A stretch of 64,000 nucleotides of DNA. Origin: an uncultured Sphingomonadaceae bacterium (GTDB lineage Bacteria > Pseudomonadota > Alphaproteobacteria > Sphingomonadales > Sphingomonadaceae). This document shows, piece after piece, positions 26,160 through 35,740 of this stretch. The stretch spans positions 291,642 through 355,641 of the forward strand of contig CANMBD010000004.1 of NCBI GenBank assembly GCA_947495985.1, given 5' to 3'. The notes beneath the pieces are model-generated. The model saw nothing but the letters and a program-made list of their open reading frames with translations. It was not told where the DNA came from and made no database searches. The position numbers were made by a program, and so were the translations under genes. How positions within the stretch are numbered: the first letter of the stretch is position 1; each line of letters starts with the position of its first letter.

Positions 26160-28575
26160 GTTGATCCCGGCCGCTGTGCTGGGTGTTGCCATTGCCGCTC
26201 CCGCTCATGCCGACAGTATAGTTGAAATAGATATTGCCGCAGGTCGTCTCGATTCTGCGATTTTTGTGCTTGGCCAACAGGCAGGGATCAGCATCGGACT
26301 GTCTGATCCGCAAATGGGTGCGAAAAAGGTGCCGCCGATCAAGGGCTGGATGACCTCTCGCCAAGCTCTGACGCGGTTGCTGGCGGGAAGCGGGACCAGG
26401 CCGGAGCGGGTTGATGATCGCCATTGGCGGATCGTACGCGCGCGCAAAAGCGCGATCCCTGTGACCGCTTCTCCCGGAAATGCCGGAATTGGAGTGGCAC
26501 CTCCACCTGTAATCAATCCTGACATTGTTGTTACAGGTCTGTTGAATGACAGCGATATTGCCTTGGGTCAGCCAGGAATACTCCAGACAGTGACACTGGA
26601 TGAAATGAGCCCAGCGGCTGAGTTGCGCGGTACCGACGCATTGATTGAAACGATACCGACGATCAGTTCGACACAATTTGGACCAGGTCGTAACCGTCTT
26701 TTTATCCGGGGAATTGCCGATTCCAGTTTCAACGGTCCGAACCAGGCCGTGTCCGGTCAATATCTGGGTGAGGCCCGGTTGAACTACAATGCGCCGGATC
26801 CGGATCTGCGGATGATTGATCTGAGCGCCATTGAGATTTATCAGGGGCCGCAAGGGACCCGCTTTGGTGCGGGAACCCTGGGCGGGGTCATTCGTCTGAT
26901 CCCCAATGCCGTGCAGCTGGATGAGGTCAGCGGCAAGACGTCCATTGCGGTGGCAGCGACGCAGGACGGCGATCCATCGGTCGACGCAAATGCGACCTTG
27001 AACTTGCCGTTGGTCGCAGGATCCGTCGGCATACGCGCTTCGATCTACGGTGGTCGTCAGGGCGGCTATATCGATGACCGGTTGCGTCGTTTGAATGACG
27101 TCAACCAGGTGGATACGATAGGCGGCCGGTTTATGCTGAGAGCTGATCCTGGTGCAGGCTGGTCGATTGATCTGATGGCAACGGCACAGGAAATTGACGG
27201 GCGGGATAGTCAATATGCTGACCGGCTTGGCGATGATCTTGATCGCGCCTCACCCTTTGCGCAACCTTATCGCAACCGCTTTGCTCTGGGGCAGCTGGTG
27301 GTTCGCAAAAATTGGGACGATTTGGAATTCCTGTCCGAGGTCAGCTATGCCGACCAGCGGGTGTCGGAGACTTTTGATACGACATTGCCGGGGATCGATC
27401 CGTTTCCGGCCATCCCCTCGCTTTTCCGTCAACGCGGGAAAATCAAGCTGTTCACTTCTGAAACCCGATTGTCAAAGTCGCTGGAAAATGGCGGTAGCTG
27501 GTTTGTCGGCACAAGCCTAGTCAACAACCGTTACCAGATTCGGCGTGCTCGCGAAGGTGGTTTGCTGACGACCAATATTGGCGGCATAGAAAATGAAGTG
27601 AATGAGGTTACCGGTTTTGGTGAAATCGTCTGGCCCTTGTCAAATCGCCTGACGGTCAACGCCGGTGGACGTGTCAGTCACGTCTGGACGATGGGCAGGA
27701 CCCTTGATGCACCGGCCGGTTTCCGGATTGCCGCCAGTGATGAAGCGAAGCGAAACCAGACGGCATTTCTGCCGTCGGTTGGTGCGCGCTATCGGCTCGC
27801 CGACGGCCTGATCGGTCATGTCCGCTATCAGGAAGGTTTTCGAGCGGGCGGCATTGCGGTGCGTGATGACATGGTGCAGCGCTTTTTCAATGATGAGGTT
27901 GCGGCGATAGAAGGTGGGTTGTCTTATAGCAGCGGCGGTGAAACAGGATTTGATGCTGGAATTACACTGGCCCATACCAGATGGAATGATATTCAGGCCG
28001 ACCTCATCGACAATGATGGTCTTCCCGTGACGGAGAATATCGGGACCGGGCGAATCTGGACAATCGATGCATCGGCCAATTGGCGGCCGCTGCCCGGCCT
28101 GTCGATTGAAGCGTCGGCCATCTGGGCGGACAGTCGTTTGACCCAACCCGCCGAGACAATTTTCGTCGGTGATCCTGAATTTCTGCTTGTCGCCGACCTT
28201 CCAGTCGGCACAGTGATTGCAGATAGTGACAATCTACCCAATGTCGCTGATTTTTCAGGACGCTTGGGACTTAGCTATGCGACCAGACTGTCAGAGGAGG
28301 CGGACCTGTCGCTCGCTGCCTGGGCCCGGTACACTGGCAAGTCCCGGCTTGGTATCGGCCCGGTACTGGGTGTGGAGCAGGGTGATGTGGTGGATACCGG
28401 TCTGTCTGCCAGCTTTGACCTGGGGCCGCGAACGGTCTGGCTGGAGGCGACCAATATTTTCAATGTCAAAGGCAATCGCTTTGGCCTTGGTTCCCCCTTT
28501 ACCTTGCCTTTTGCGGATCAAATTACACCTTTGCGCCCGCGCACTGTTCGCATCGGTTTTGATTTCAAATTTTAG
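26143..28575 (+). CDS. TonB-dependent receptor with N-terminal signalling (STN) domain
   Basis: Outer-membrane importer and signal sensor. The 810-aa protein has a signal peptide to about residue 23 and an STN domain (about 28-100, IDIAAGRLDSAIFVLGQQ). A plug domain follows (SSTQFGPGRNRLFIRG; IEIYQGPQGTRFGAGTLGG) and then a 22-strand barrel ending in the canonical Phe (IGFDFKF). No classical TonB box is evident; PDIVVTG near 127 is the candidate. The STN domain plus fecI/fecR upstream makes it a transducer. Ligand (siderophore or other) unknown. Confidence 0.9.
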   Translation: MMRYRELIPAAVLGVAIAAPAHADSIVEIDIAAGRLDSAIFVLGQQAGISIGLSDPQMGAKKVPPIKGWMTSRQALTRLLAGSGTRPERVDDRHWRIVRARKSAIPVTASPGNAGIGVAPPPVINPDIVVTGLLNDSDIALGQPGILQTVTLDEMSPAAELRGTDALIETIPTISSTQFGPGRNRLFIRGIADSSFNGPNQAVSGQYLGEARLNYNAPDPDLRMIDLSAIEIYQGPQGTRFGAGTLGGVIRLIPNAVQLDEVSGKTSIAVAATQDGDPSVDANATLNLPLVAGSVGIRASIYGGRQGGYIDDRLRRLNDVNQVDTIGGRFMLRADPGAGWSIDLMATAQEIDGRDSQYADRLGDDLDRASPFAQPYRNRFALGQLVVRKNWDDLEFLSEVSYADQRVSETFDTTLPGIDPFPAIPSLFRQRGKIKLFTSETRLSKSLENGGSWFVGTSLVNNRYQIRRAREGGLLTTNIGGIENEVNEVTGFGEIVWPLSNRLTVNAGGRVSHVWTMGRTLDAPAGFRIAASDEAKRNQTAFLPSVGARYRLADGLIGHVRYQEGFRAGGIAVRDDMVQRFFNDEVAAIEGGLSYSSGGETGFDAGITLAHTRWNDIQADLIDNDGLPVTENIGTGRIWTIDASANWRPLPGLSIEASAIWADSRLTQPAETIFVGDPEFLLVADLPVGTVIADSDNLPNVADFSGRLGLSYATRLSEEADLSLAAWARYTGKSRLGIGPVLGVEQGDVVDTGLSASFDLGPRTVWLEATNIFNVKGNRFGLGSPFTLPFADQITPLRPRTVRIGFDFKF

Positions 28576-28764
28576 ACTGCGATATTCACTGCACATGCAA
28601 AGGTGAGTTTATCACGGCATTTTTGCATAGCGTGCGTGTGGCTATGCGGGTTCTGCCTGTGCGTGCCAACCGATAGAGTCGCAGGTGCCCAGGCCGGGTC
28701 GCGCCCATAACGGTGGCGATCAGATATTCGGCCGCTTCGGAAAACATTGAAAAAGGAATAGGTT

Positions 28765-29340
28765 ATGACGAAGGCACTCTTCAATCACGACATGCGACCA
28801 ACAACGATTCTGGCGATCACTGTCGCATCACTAGCGTTGGCGGCACCAGCACAGGCTGGACCTCTCGATGGCCTGAAAAAGGCCGTAGAAGCCAAGGTCA
28901 AATCGACTGCGCGCGAAAAGCTCGATGTACCCGATATCGGTAGCGCGAACCGGTCGGGCGGCGAGGCTGAGGTCGCGGCAGCAGGGGGCAAGCGCGGCCA
29001 GGGTGAGGCTCCGGCCAGCGACGCCCATCACGTCGACTGGGACACCAAATTTACCGCAACCGGGCTCGCTGATCGCCACAAGACCGGGCATAGTTTCAAG
29101 TTTTATTGCCCGCCTGCACCGGACCGCCTGACGCCGCGCCGTTTCAGCGGGATCGACCGATATGCCTTCCACACATTGATCTGCCGGGCCGCAGTTCATG
29201 CGGGCAAGATCGACTTTGGCGGCGGCAACGTGACCATGCGCATGGAGGCGGGCAGCGTGAAACTGAAAGGCAGCACACGCAACGGGATCACGACAAAGCC
29301 CGGGAGCAGTGGAATCCGCACCCTGGTGTTTGTCAACTGA
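28765..29340 (+). CDS. Secreted LCCL-domain protein
   Basis: A 191-aa protein with a signal peptide ending near residue 31 (APAQA|G). A short Lys/Glu linker and a C-terminal domain with the LCCL pattern follow: FYCPPAP, DRYAFHTLICRAAVHAG, IDFGGGNVTMRME and STRNGITT. LCCL domains are best known from eukaryotic extracellular proteins and occur scattered in bacteria. A ligand-binding or surface role is inferred. AAGGA precedes the ATG. It lies 189 nt after the TonB receptor in the same direction. Confidence 0.7.
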   Translation: MTKALFNHDMRPTTILAITVASLALAAPAQAGPLDGLKKAVEAKVKSTAREKLDVPDIGSANRSGGEAEVAAAGGKRGQGEAPASDAHHVDWDTKFTATGLADRHKTGHSFKFYCPPAPDRLTPRRFSGIDRYAFHTLICRAAVHAGKIDFGGGNVTMRMEAGSVKLKGSTRNGITTKPGSSGIRTLVFVN

Positions 29341-29346
29341 GTTTCC

Positions 29347-29376
29347 GGCGGGCGCCGGAGTTTCAGCGCCCGCCTT
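29347..29376 (+). terminator. Hairpin terminator after the LCCL gene
   Basis: GGCGGGCGC (29347-29355) and GCGCCCGCC (29366-29374) pair perfectly over 9 bp, 7 nt after the stop codon, followed by TTCT. The T run is short. The remainder of 29377-29640 holds nothing I can support. Confidence 0.6.
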
Positions 29377-29640
29377 CTAAAGTGATTGACTCCAAAGGCT
29401 GTAGAAGGCCGCTCCATTTCAGACGATGACAGTCTGAAGATCCGGATTTGCGCCGAGCCAGTTCATGGCGGATCGCCGGTCAGGCTAGGCGACTCGCGTC
29501 TGGCGGCTCATATAGTCGATCGCATCTCTCCGTCGGTTTCGATCCTCGAAGGCCTGCTCCGACAGGCTGAGCAAACCCGATGATGAGCTACAAGATAAAA
29601 GCGGGAAGATATCAAGATCATCAAAATATGCAGGAAAACC

Positions 29641-29717
<77 letters not shown>

Positions 29718-29796
29718 TTGGTATCAGATACCACCGAGCGCTTAGCAGCGGGCAGGCCGCTTTGCCAATCACTAATTTTGCAGAAACAGCGCTATT

Positions 29797-30213
29797 TCAG
29801 CTTTCGTTCTTTTCCGCCTTTTCGCGCTTGGTCTTGGTGATTTCCTGAAATTTCCCCAAACCACAGGCACCGCGGGTCTCTATGCGTCCGGCGGTGTTGT
29901 CCAACACGCGGATGATATCGACGTTGCACAGCCGGTTGGTTGATGTGCGATAGGAAAAAGCTTCTTCAAAGCGCAGGCCGCTGCATTTATTGGGCAGATT
30001 GTTGCGATAAATGTCGCCGTTGCGCATTTTGAAGTCGATCGTCCGGTCATCAATGACATCGGTCGAGCGGATCTGCGATCGGGTGATACAGGTTTTCGGT
30101 TCGCCGACTTTTTCGATGATATATTTATCGTCTTTTGATCGCTTCTCGCCAGCATAAGCGGCTCCAGCGACGGTTAGGGCGGCACCGATCAGGGCCGGAA
30201 CTAATAGTTTCAT
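29797..30213 (-). CDS. DUF6491 family secreted protein
   Basis: A 138-aa protein starting at ATG 30213, directly after AGGAG; the open frame further upstream is not used. The signal peptide is [21 protein letters not shown]. The mature part shows the pattern [42 protein letters not shown] and GLGKFQEI, which fits DUF6491. Function unknown. The protein at 23849-24241 shares the layout, so the window carries two paralogues. The C-terminus is very Lys/Glu rich. Confidence 0.75.
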   Translation of the reverse strand: MKLLVPALIGAALTVAGAAYAGEKRSKDDKYIIEKVGEPKTCITRSQIRSTDVIDDRTIDFKMRNGDIYRNNLPNKCSGLRFEEAFSYRTSTNRLCNVDIIRVLDNTAGRIETRGACGLGKFQEITKTKREKAEKNES

Positions 30214-30336
30214 TAGATTTCTCCTAATATTCAAAATTGACCCATCCCGAAAAAATACGCCTCTTAGGATTTCTGAAAGCTGAACGGTGATCTGAGCCAT
30301 GGGCGGGTAAGGACGTTTTGGTCAGGGACGGGTCGA

Positions 30337-30975
30337 TCAGGGAGCGGGCGTCTTCTTTTTGAACCGGCACAGGTCGATAACCGGACAGCGCCAGCATTCC
30401 GGTTTGCGTGCCTTGCAAATATAGCGGCCATGCAGGATCAGCCAATGATGGGCGTGGACGCGGAACGGACTCGGTGTTTGTTTTTCAAGCTTTTTCTCGA
30501 CCGCCAACACGGTTTTGCCTGGCGCTAGTCCAGTCCGGTTGCCGACCCGAAAAATATGGGTATCGACGGCAAAAGTCTCGGCACCAAAGGCGCAGTTCAT
30601 GACGACATTGGCTGTCTTGCGGCCCACACCGGGCAGTTTGGTCAGCTCGTCGCGATCTGCCGGGACCTCTCCGTCATAGTCGGCGATCAATAACTCTGAC
30701 AGCGCGATGACGTTCTTTGCCTTGGTATTATAAAGCCCGATGGTCTTGATATGCTCTTTCAGGCCATCAAGGCCCAGATCGACCATCTGCCCTGGCGTCT
30801 TGACCTGTTCAAACAATAGCCGCGTCGCCTTGTTCACGCCAATATCGGTGGATTGCGCCGACAGGGCCACCGCGACCACCAGTTGATAGACGTTACCGTA
30901 GTTCAGTTCTGTCTCCGGCGACGGGTTATCCGCCGCCAGCCGTGAATAAAATTCGAAGATATCGTCTTTTTTCAT
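30337..30975 (-). CDS. nth: Endonuclease III
   Basis: Base-excision DNA glycosylase/AP lyase for oxidised pyrimidines. The 212-aa protein has the helix-hairpin-helix LPGVGRKTANVV with catalytic Lys, and the catalytic Asp in VDTHIFRV. The C-terminal [4Fe-4S] ligands have the spacing C-x6-C-x2-C-x5-C (from CKARKPEC to LC). The ATG overlaps the M48 protease stop by 4 nt. Confidence 0.96.
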   Translation of the reverse strand: MKKDDIFEFYSRLAADNPSPETELNYGNVYQLVVAVALSAQSTDIGVNKATRLLFEQVKTPGQMVDLGLDGLKEHIKTIGLYNTKAKNVIALSELLIADYDGEVPADRDELTKLPGVGRKTANVVMNCAFGAETFAVDTHIFRVGNRTGLAPGKTVLAVEKKLEKQTPSPFRVHAHHWLILHGRYICKARKPECWRCPVIDLCRFKKKTPAP

Positions 30976-32168
30976 GGCGTGCTTTGCGTTTCTGCCCTTG
31001 ACTCAGTGGGGGCCATATTCGCCGCTTTCCACTCCATCGCTGTGCGCACGCGTTTCTCGACCGATGGATGGGTGTAGAAGATCATCTCCTGCACCGGATG
31101 CGGGCGGGCGTAACGATATTCGGCCGTTTTCACGAGCGCGCTGGCCAGTGCATCGGGAAGCTTCGCAGTTTCGAGCGAATAGGCATCAGCCTCACGCTCG
31201 CCGCTGCGGGTGAGCGCATTGGTGATCGGCTGGACCAGAAGCGAAAATAGCGAAACGATGAAAATCAGCACCGGCAGACCGCGCGGATCGCCAATTTCCG
31301 CATTGCTGCCGAACAGCTTGGCGAAGCGCAGATAGAGCCGGTCGGCGAGGAAAAAGAGTGCGATGGCCAGCAGCGGAAATATAATAGCGTAGCGCCAGAC
31401 ATGGCCGAGGACATAATGGCCGATCTCATGACCGGTGACAGCCTTGACCTCATCAAGAGAAGCGGATGTGAGCGCGACGTCAGAAATGGCAATGCGCGCC
31501 GAACCACCAATGCCCGAAACATTCGCGGTGAAATTTTCCGACTGACGGGAACCGTCATAAATGAAGATGCGGTCTTCCGAAATGCCAGCCTCTTCCGCCA
31601 TAGCCACCAGCGCGACCTTCACCTCGCCTTCGGGCAGCGGTTTATACTCGTTGAACAGCGGTTCTATCAGCACCGGTCCCAACAACAGCAAGGCGAGAAT
31701 GGTGATCGCCGCGAGTCCGCCGGACCAAATCCACCAGCGCCGTCCGGTTTTGCGGATCAGGGCGTAGATGCCAAGGAAGAACAGGCCGCCGAAAATGGCC
31801 GACATGATGAGTGAAATGCCGCCTTGCATCAGGAAATCGCCCAGCGGCTGGCTGGAAAGATCATAGGCATGCTGTCGGAAATGGTCGGTATAGAGCGTCC
31901 AGGGTAGTGTCAGAATTGCCGAGACCAGAAAGTAGACGGCACAGACGAGCAATGTTCTGACCACAAATCCGCGCGCGGACAGTTTCGCGGCCAGTCGGTC
32001 GAGCAGACCGGAACGGATGATTATCCAGGTGACAAGTGCGGAGACCAGCAATCCCCAAAGCAGCAGCCAGTGATTGCCGATCGTATAGTCGGCGGCCTTG
32101 GCCAGAGCGTCTGCGCCAAGGCCGTCAATATAGGCGTTGGTCGCTGCCTCCGGATCAAATACTGTCAT
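30972..32168 (-). CDS. M48 family metallopeptidase, Ste24-like
   Basis: Integral-membrane zinc protease. The 398-aa protein has several hydrophobic segments, the zinc motif HEIGHYVLGH in the second half, and the downstream Glu ligand in READAYSLE. The start at ATG 32168 is preceded by GGGAGG; a longer frame to 32210 exists but lacks an SD. The layout resembles CAAX prenyl protease 1. Bacterial substrates of this group are poorly known, and quality control of membrane proteins is the usual guess. Confidence 0.88.
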   Translation of the reverse strand: MTVFDPEAATNAYIDGLGADALAKAADYTIGNHWLLLWGLLVSALVTWIIIRSGLLDRLAAKLSARGFVVRTLLVCAVYFLVSAILTLPWTLYTDHFRQHAYDLSSQPLGDFLMQGGISLIMSAIFGGLFFLGIYALIRKTGRRWWIWSGGLAAITILALLLLGPVLIEPLFNEYKPLPEGEVKVALVAMAEEAGISEDRIFIYDGSRQSENFTANVSGIGGSARIAISDVALTSASLDEVKAVTGHEIGHYVLGHVWRYAIIFPLLAIALFFLADRLYLRFAKLFGSNAEIGDPRGLPVLIFIVSLFSLLVQPITNALTRSGEREADAYSLETAKLPDALASALVKTAEYRYARPHPVQEMIFYTHPSVEKRVRTAMEWKAANMAPTESRAETQSTP

Positions 32169-32202
32169 TATGTCCCTCCCGTCTTGTCGCGGCCATGATT
32201 TT

Positions 32203-32937
32203 TCAATCAAGCCCGAGCATATCTTTCATATCATAGCGACCGGGCTGTTGCCGGGTCAGCCAAAGCGCCGCCTTGACCGCGCCGCGCGCAAAGATCATCC
32301 GGTTTTCTGCGCGGTGACCCAGTTCGATGCGCTCCTCGTCAGTGGCCAATATCACCTGATGGTCGCCCGCCACCGATCCGCCGCGCAAGGAAGCGAAGCC
32401 GATTGCGCCTTTCGCGCGCGCGCCGGTCTGGCCATCGCGTCCGCGCTCACTTTGATCGGCAAGCGTGATAGCACGGCCCTCGGCTGCCGCTTCGCCCAGC
32501 AGGATGGCCGTACCCGACGGTGCATCGACTTTATGCCGATGATGCATTTCGACAATTTCGATATCCCAGTCATCGCCGAGGCGGGACGCGGCTTCTTTCA
32601 CCAAGGCCGCCAGCATGTTGACGCCGAGCGAAGTGTTGCCTGTCTGGAGCACCGGAATGGTCTGTGCAGCGGCATCGATGGACAGGTGATGCGCAGGTTC
32701 AAGACCGGTGGTGCCAACCAGCATCGGCTTGCCAGCTTCGGAGCAAAGATCGAGCCGCTGGCTCAGCCCATCCGGCACCGAGAAATCGACCAGCACATCG
32801 CTATGTGCCAGCAATGCGGCAAAATCGTCATCCTGATCTACGCCGCCGGCATGGCTGAGCTCTTCCTGCTCGCCAATGGCATTCACAAGGGCATGGCCCA
32901 TTCGGCCCTGGCTGCCGATAATCCCGATTGATGTCAT
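32203..32937 (-). CDS. dapB: 4-hydroxy-tetrahydrodipicolinate reductase
   Basis: Second committed step of diaminopimelate and lysine synthesis. The 244-aa protein starts MTSIGIIGSQGRMG (Rossmann motif) at ATG 32937, with GGAAAG upstream. The catalytic and substrate block EMHHRHKVDAPSGTA is intact. lysA lies 15 kb away in this window. It is upstream of the protease gene on the same strand and diverges from cobB. Confidence 0.94.
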   Translation of the reverse strand: MTSIGIIGSQGRMGHALVNAIGEQEELSHAGGVDQDDDFAALLAHSDVLVDFSVPDGLSQRLDLCSEAGKPMLVGTTGLEPAHHLSIDAAAQTIPVLQTGNTSLGVNMLAALVKEAASRLGDDWDIEIVEMHHRHKVDAPSGTAILLGEAAAEGRAITLADQSERGRDGQTGARAKGAIGFASLRGGSVAGDHQVILATDEERIELGHRAENRMIFARGAVKAALWLTRQQPGRYDMKDMLGLD

Positions 32938-32990
32938 AACTTTCCGTCCATAGGCTTGCATTATTTTGCAGAAGCTGCTGGCATAGCGTT

Positions 32991-33695
32991 ATGCGCGAAA
33001 TAAACAATATTGTCATTCTGACCGGTGCGGGGATTAGCGCCGAAAGCGGTGTCGCAACCTTTCGCGGACCCGATGGCCTTTGGGAAGGACACCGGGTTGA
33101 AGATGTCGCGACGCCAGAGGCGTTTCAGCGGGATCCAGCGCTGGTCCAGAAATTTTACGACGAGCGGCGCAGTAAATTGCAGACCGTGCATCCCAATGCC
33201 GCCCATAAGGCGCTGGCCAAGCTGGATGCAAACTGGGGCGGTGACCTTTTGGTGGTGACACAAAATGTCGATGACCTGCATGACCGGGCGGGATCGCAGC
33301 GGCTGGTTCATATGCATGGTGAGCTGTTAAGCGGACTATGTCTGGCTTGTGGGCAGCGTTCTTCCGTGACAGAGAATTTATCGAGCGGCCCCGCTTGTCC
33401 CCATTGTGACCAGATCGCTCTAAGGCCAGATATCGTCTGGTTTGGCGAAATGCCTTATCAGATGGAACGGATTGAACTGGCGCTGGCGCAATGTGATTTA
33501 TTTGTTTCCATCGGCACCTCTGGAGCCGTTTATCCGGCGGCGGGATTTGTGCGATCGGCGGCTCATTACGGCGCGCAGACGCTGGAAATGAATTTGGATC
33601 CGTCGGATGGTAGTCTCTATTTTGATGAAAGCCGCATGGGCAGGGCTGGGGAGCTGGTACCCACATGGGTTGAGGATGTGTTGAACGATGGATGA
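32991..33695 (+). CDS. cobB: NAD+-dependent protein deacylase, sirtuin
   Basis: Removes acyl groups from lysines using NAD+. The 234-aa protein shows GAGISAESGVATFRG (NAD site), TQNVDDLHDRAG, the catalytic His in HMHGEL, and a zinc ribbon with two CxxC-type pairs (CLACGQ; CPHC). The class III sirtuin Tyr and Arg are visible in YDERRSK, consistent with a desuccinylase/deacetylase of CobB type. It ends overlapping the next gene or its leader. Confidence 0.93.
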   Translation: MREINNIVILTGAGISAESGVATFRGPDGLWEGHRVEDVATPEAFQRDPALVQKFYDERRSKLQTVHPNAAHKALAKLDANWGGDLLVVTQNVDDLHDRAGSQRLVHMHGELLSGLCLACGQRSSVTENLSSGPACPHCDQIALRPDIVWFGEMPYQMERIELALAQCDLFVSIGTSGAVYPAAGFVRSAAHYGAQTLEMNLDPSDGSLYFDESRMGRAGELVPTWVEDVLNDG

Positions 33696-33708
33696 AATGG
33701 GGGTTGAA

Positions 33709-34047
33709 ATGAAAGGCCAGTGTCATTGCGGCGCGGTGCAGATCACGGTCCCGTCGCCACCAAAAGAGACCATCCAGTGCAATTGTTCGCTGTGCCGGAA
33801 AAGCGGCTGGCGCGGCGGTTTTTGGGATCCGGAAGTGGTCACAATCGATGCGCAGCCGGAAATGCTGAACAGCTATGTGCAGGGCGACCGGATGATCACG
33901 CTATGGAGTTGCAAGCGCTGCGGGTCGCACACCCATTGGACGCCGCGCACGGCGCCGCCCGATCGGATGGGTATCAATATGCGAATGTTCAATCCGGATG
34001 ACTGGCAGCACCTGCCGGTCCGCGAAGTGGATGGGGCGAGTCTCTAG
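33709..34047 (+). CDS. GFA/CENP-V family zinc protein
   Basis: Related to glutathione-dependent formaldehyde-activating enzyme (Gfa), whose enzymatic role is disputed. The 112-aa product has the zinc ligands CHCGAV, CNCSLCRKSG and SCKRCGSHTHW. I choose ATG 33709 because the family starts MKGQCHCG and GGGGG lies just upstream. ATG 33688 is the alternative and would overlap cobB by 8 nt. Co-transcription with cobB is likely. The stop overlaps the convergent MAPEG stop (CTAG). Confidence 0.85.
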   Translation: MKGQCHCGAVQITVPSPPKETIQCNCSLCRKSGWRGGFWDPEVVTIDAQPEMLNSYVQGDRMITLWSCKRCGSHTHWTPRTAPPDRMGINMRMFNPDDWQHLPVREVDGASL

Positions 34048-34454
34048 TTCAGCAGATTGACCGTCACGAACAGGTAGATCACCCAAAGCGCCATCGCGAG
34101 AATGGACAGTGTCGAGCCCATAACACCAAGCTGGCGAAACCGTACGGTTTTGTCCGCGAAATGTTGATACATGCCATAGATGTGGATCACACGCGCAATC
34201 AGAAAAAGTGCAGCCAGTCCGGTAAGTGTCCAATGCTGGGCATTGGTCATCTCGAGCAAAGCGAGCAACAATATCGCGATGGGTGCATTCTCCATCAAAT
34301 TGGAATGGCAGCCGCGGACCATGTCCATTTTCGGGTCGCTGCCTGCGCCAAATCCGGTTTCGGTGCGCAGTCTCTGACCGATGACCCTGAACATCAGATA
34401 TATCATCAGCAAAGCGCAGATGGCGGCGGTTAAGGCAGTTACTGGTAATGTCAT
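34044..34454 (-). CDS. MAPEG family membrane protein
   Basis: Four-helix membrane protein related to microsomal glutathione transferases. The 136-aa product starts at ATG 34454 after GGGGAG. It has the family block GCHSNLMENAPIAILLLALLE, in which the Glu-Asn-Ala stretch is the glutathione-binding signature. The substrate is unknown. Confidence 0.88.
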   Translation of the reverse strand: MTLPVTALTAAICALLMIYLMFRVIGQRLRTETGFGAGSDPKMDMVRGCHSNLMENAPIAILLLALLEMTNAQHWTLTGLAALFLIARVIHIYGMYQHFADKTVRFRQLGVMGSTLSILAMALWVIYLFVTVNLLN

Positions 34455-34521
34455 GATTTTCTCCCCTGTTACCCGCAATCATTGCGCAATATCGGAAGAA
34501 AGGCAATTGGTTGCCCTGTTG

Positions 34522-35304
34522 CTAGCTCTCGGGCGTCGTTCCGCAGCTTTTACATTCCGGATCCTTCGGCAGATTGATGCTGCGCATCGAAGGTTTAAGC
34601 CCATCGAACAGTTGCAGCTTGCCAGCCGGGTCGTCGCCAAAGCCGGTAACCACCCGGATCGCTTCCATGGCCGCAAAGCTGCCCATCAGTCCTACCATCG
34701 CCCCCAATACGCCAACTTCCGAACAATTGTCGCAATCATCCGGGTCGAGCGCATCGCCGACGAAGCATCGGTAGCAAGGTTTGTCGGTTTCCCACCCGCG
34801 GAAAACGCCAAGCTGTCCCTGAAACTGCCCGATAGCTGCTGATACCAGCGGAACTTGGTGAGCGATGGAATAGTCGGATACCAGAAGCCTTGTCTGATAG
34901 TTATCGGAGCCGTCCAGTATGACATCAAACTGCCCAAAGAATGCTGCAGCATCGCCGGAAAAATGCTGCGCGGTAAGTCTTTGATTAACAGTGTTTATTA
35001 ACACTTCCGGATTTATTCGCTGCGCGGCGCTTTCGGCAACATCGACCTTCGGCAATCCAATATCCTCTGACGAAAACAAGACCTGCCGCTGAAGGTTGGA
35101 TAAAGACACCACATCATCATCAACGATCGTCAAAGCGCCGACGCCTGCAGCCGCCAGATACTGTATCGCAGGACAACCAATACCACCTGCGCCGATGATT
35201 AATATGTGCGCGTCCAGTATCTTCTTCTGACCGACACCGCCGACGTCCCGCAAGACGATATGGCGCGCATATCGGTCAAGCTGCTCGTCGGTTAGACCGC
35301 TCAT
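34522..35304 (-). CDS. moeB: MoeB/ThiF/HesA family adenylyltransferase
   Basis: E1-like enzyme that adenylates the C-terminus of MoaD or ThiS. The 260-aa protein has YARHIVLRDVGGVGQKKI, the ATP site IIGAGGIGCPAIQYLAAAGVG, DGSDNYQTR, and two zinc CxxC pairs (CDNC and CKSC). The MoeB-versus-ThiF choice rests on overall shape; no moaD or thiS is adjacent. It overlaps the upstream gene by 4 nt. Confidence 0.85.
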   Translation of the reverse strand: MSGLTDEQLDRYARHIVLRDVGGVGQKKILDAHILIIGAGGIGCPAIQYLAAAGVGALTIVDDDVVSLSNLQRQVLFSSEDIGLPKVDVAESAAQRINPEVLINTVNQRLTAQHFSGDAAAFFGQFDVILDGSDNYQTRLLVSDYSIAHQVPLVSAAIGQFQGQLGVFRGWETDKPCYRCFVGDALDPDDCDNCSEVGVLGAMVGLMGSFAAMEAIRVVTGFGDDPAGKLQLFDGLKPSMRSINLPKDPECKSCGTTPES

Positions 35305-35705
35305 TCAGGCCAGCGAAAATGCATCGCCGTTTTGTACCAGGTGGTTTCGCCACTCGTCGAGATTGGTCCTGCCTTCTTTCCATATTTGGAAAGATGATTA
35401 ACCATGTACACTTCCAATTCCCGGCATCCGCTTTCGACGGGCACAATTTTGACGAGTTCACCATTGGGCGCGACCAATATAGCCGCCTCTATTCGAGCAT
35501 AGACCCATCGCTCTGCTGTTGGTAACTTGCATTTGGCTTTTTTAGCAGCCCGTTCAGCCGCCATTTCATGGCGCTGTGCATAATAAATCGGTTTTCTGAA
35601 TTGTGCCGTTTCCAGTACAGAATAATCCTCTGGCATGGCAGCAATAGCATCAGCATTCTGTGCCGTGGTACTGGCAAGAGCCATGGCAAGAAGAAGGTCA
35701 ATCAT
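35301..35705 (-). CDS. Secreted protein with TonB-C-like end
   Basis: A 134-aa product with a short N-terminal signal (LLLAMALASTTAQ), an Ala/Lys-rich middle and a C-terminal half (ARIEAAILVAPNGELVKIVPVESGC). The strand pattern resembles TonB C-terminal domains but there is no membrane anchor or Pro-rich linker. I do not recognise a named family. AAGGA precedes the ATG. It lies between dut and moeB. Confidence 0.55.
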   Translation of the reverse strand: MIDLLLAMALASTTAQNADAIAAMPEDYSVLETAQFRKPIYYAQRHEMAAERAAKKAKCKLPTAERWVYARIEAAILVAPNGELVKIVPVESGCRELEVYMVNHLSKYGKKAGPISTSGETTWYKTAMHFRWPE

Positions 35706-35740
35706 CGGTTATTCCTTTCCAAAAGCGTTTCAACACAAAT

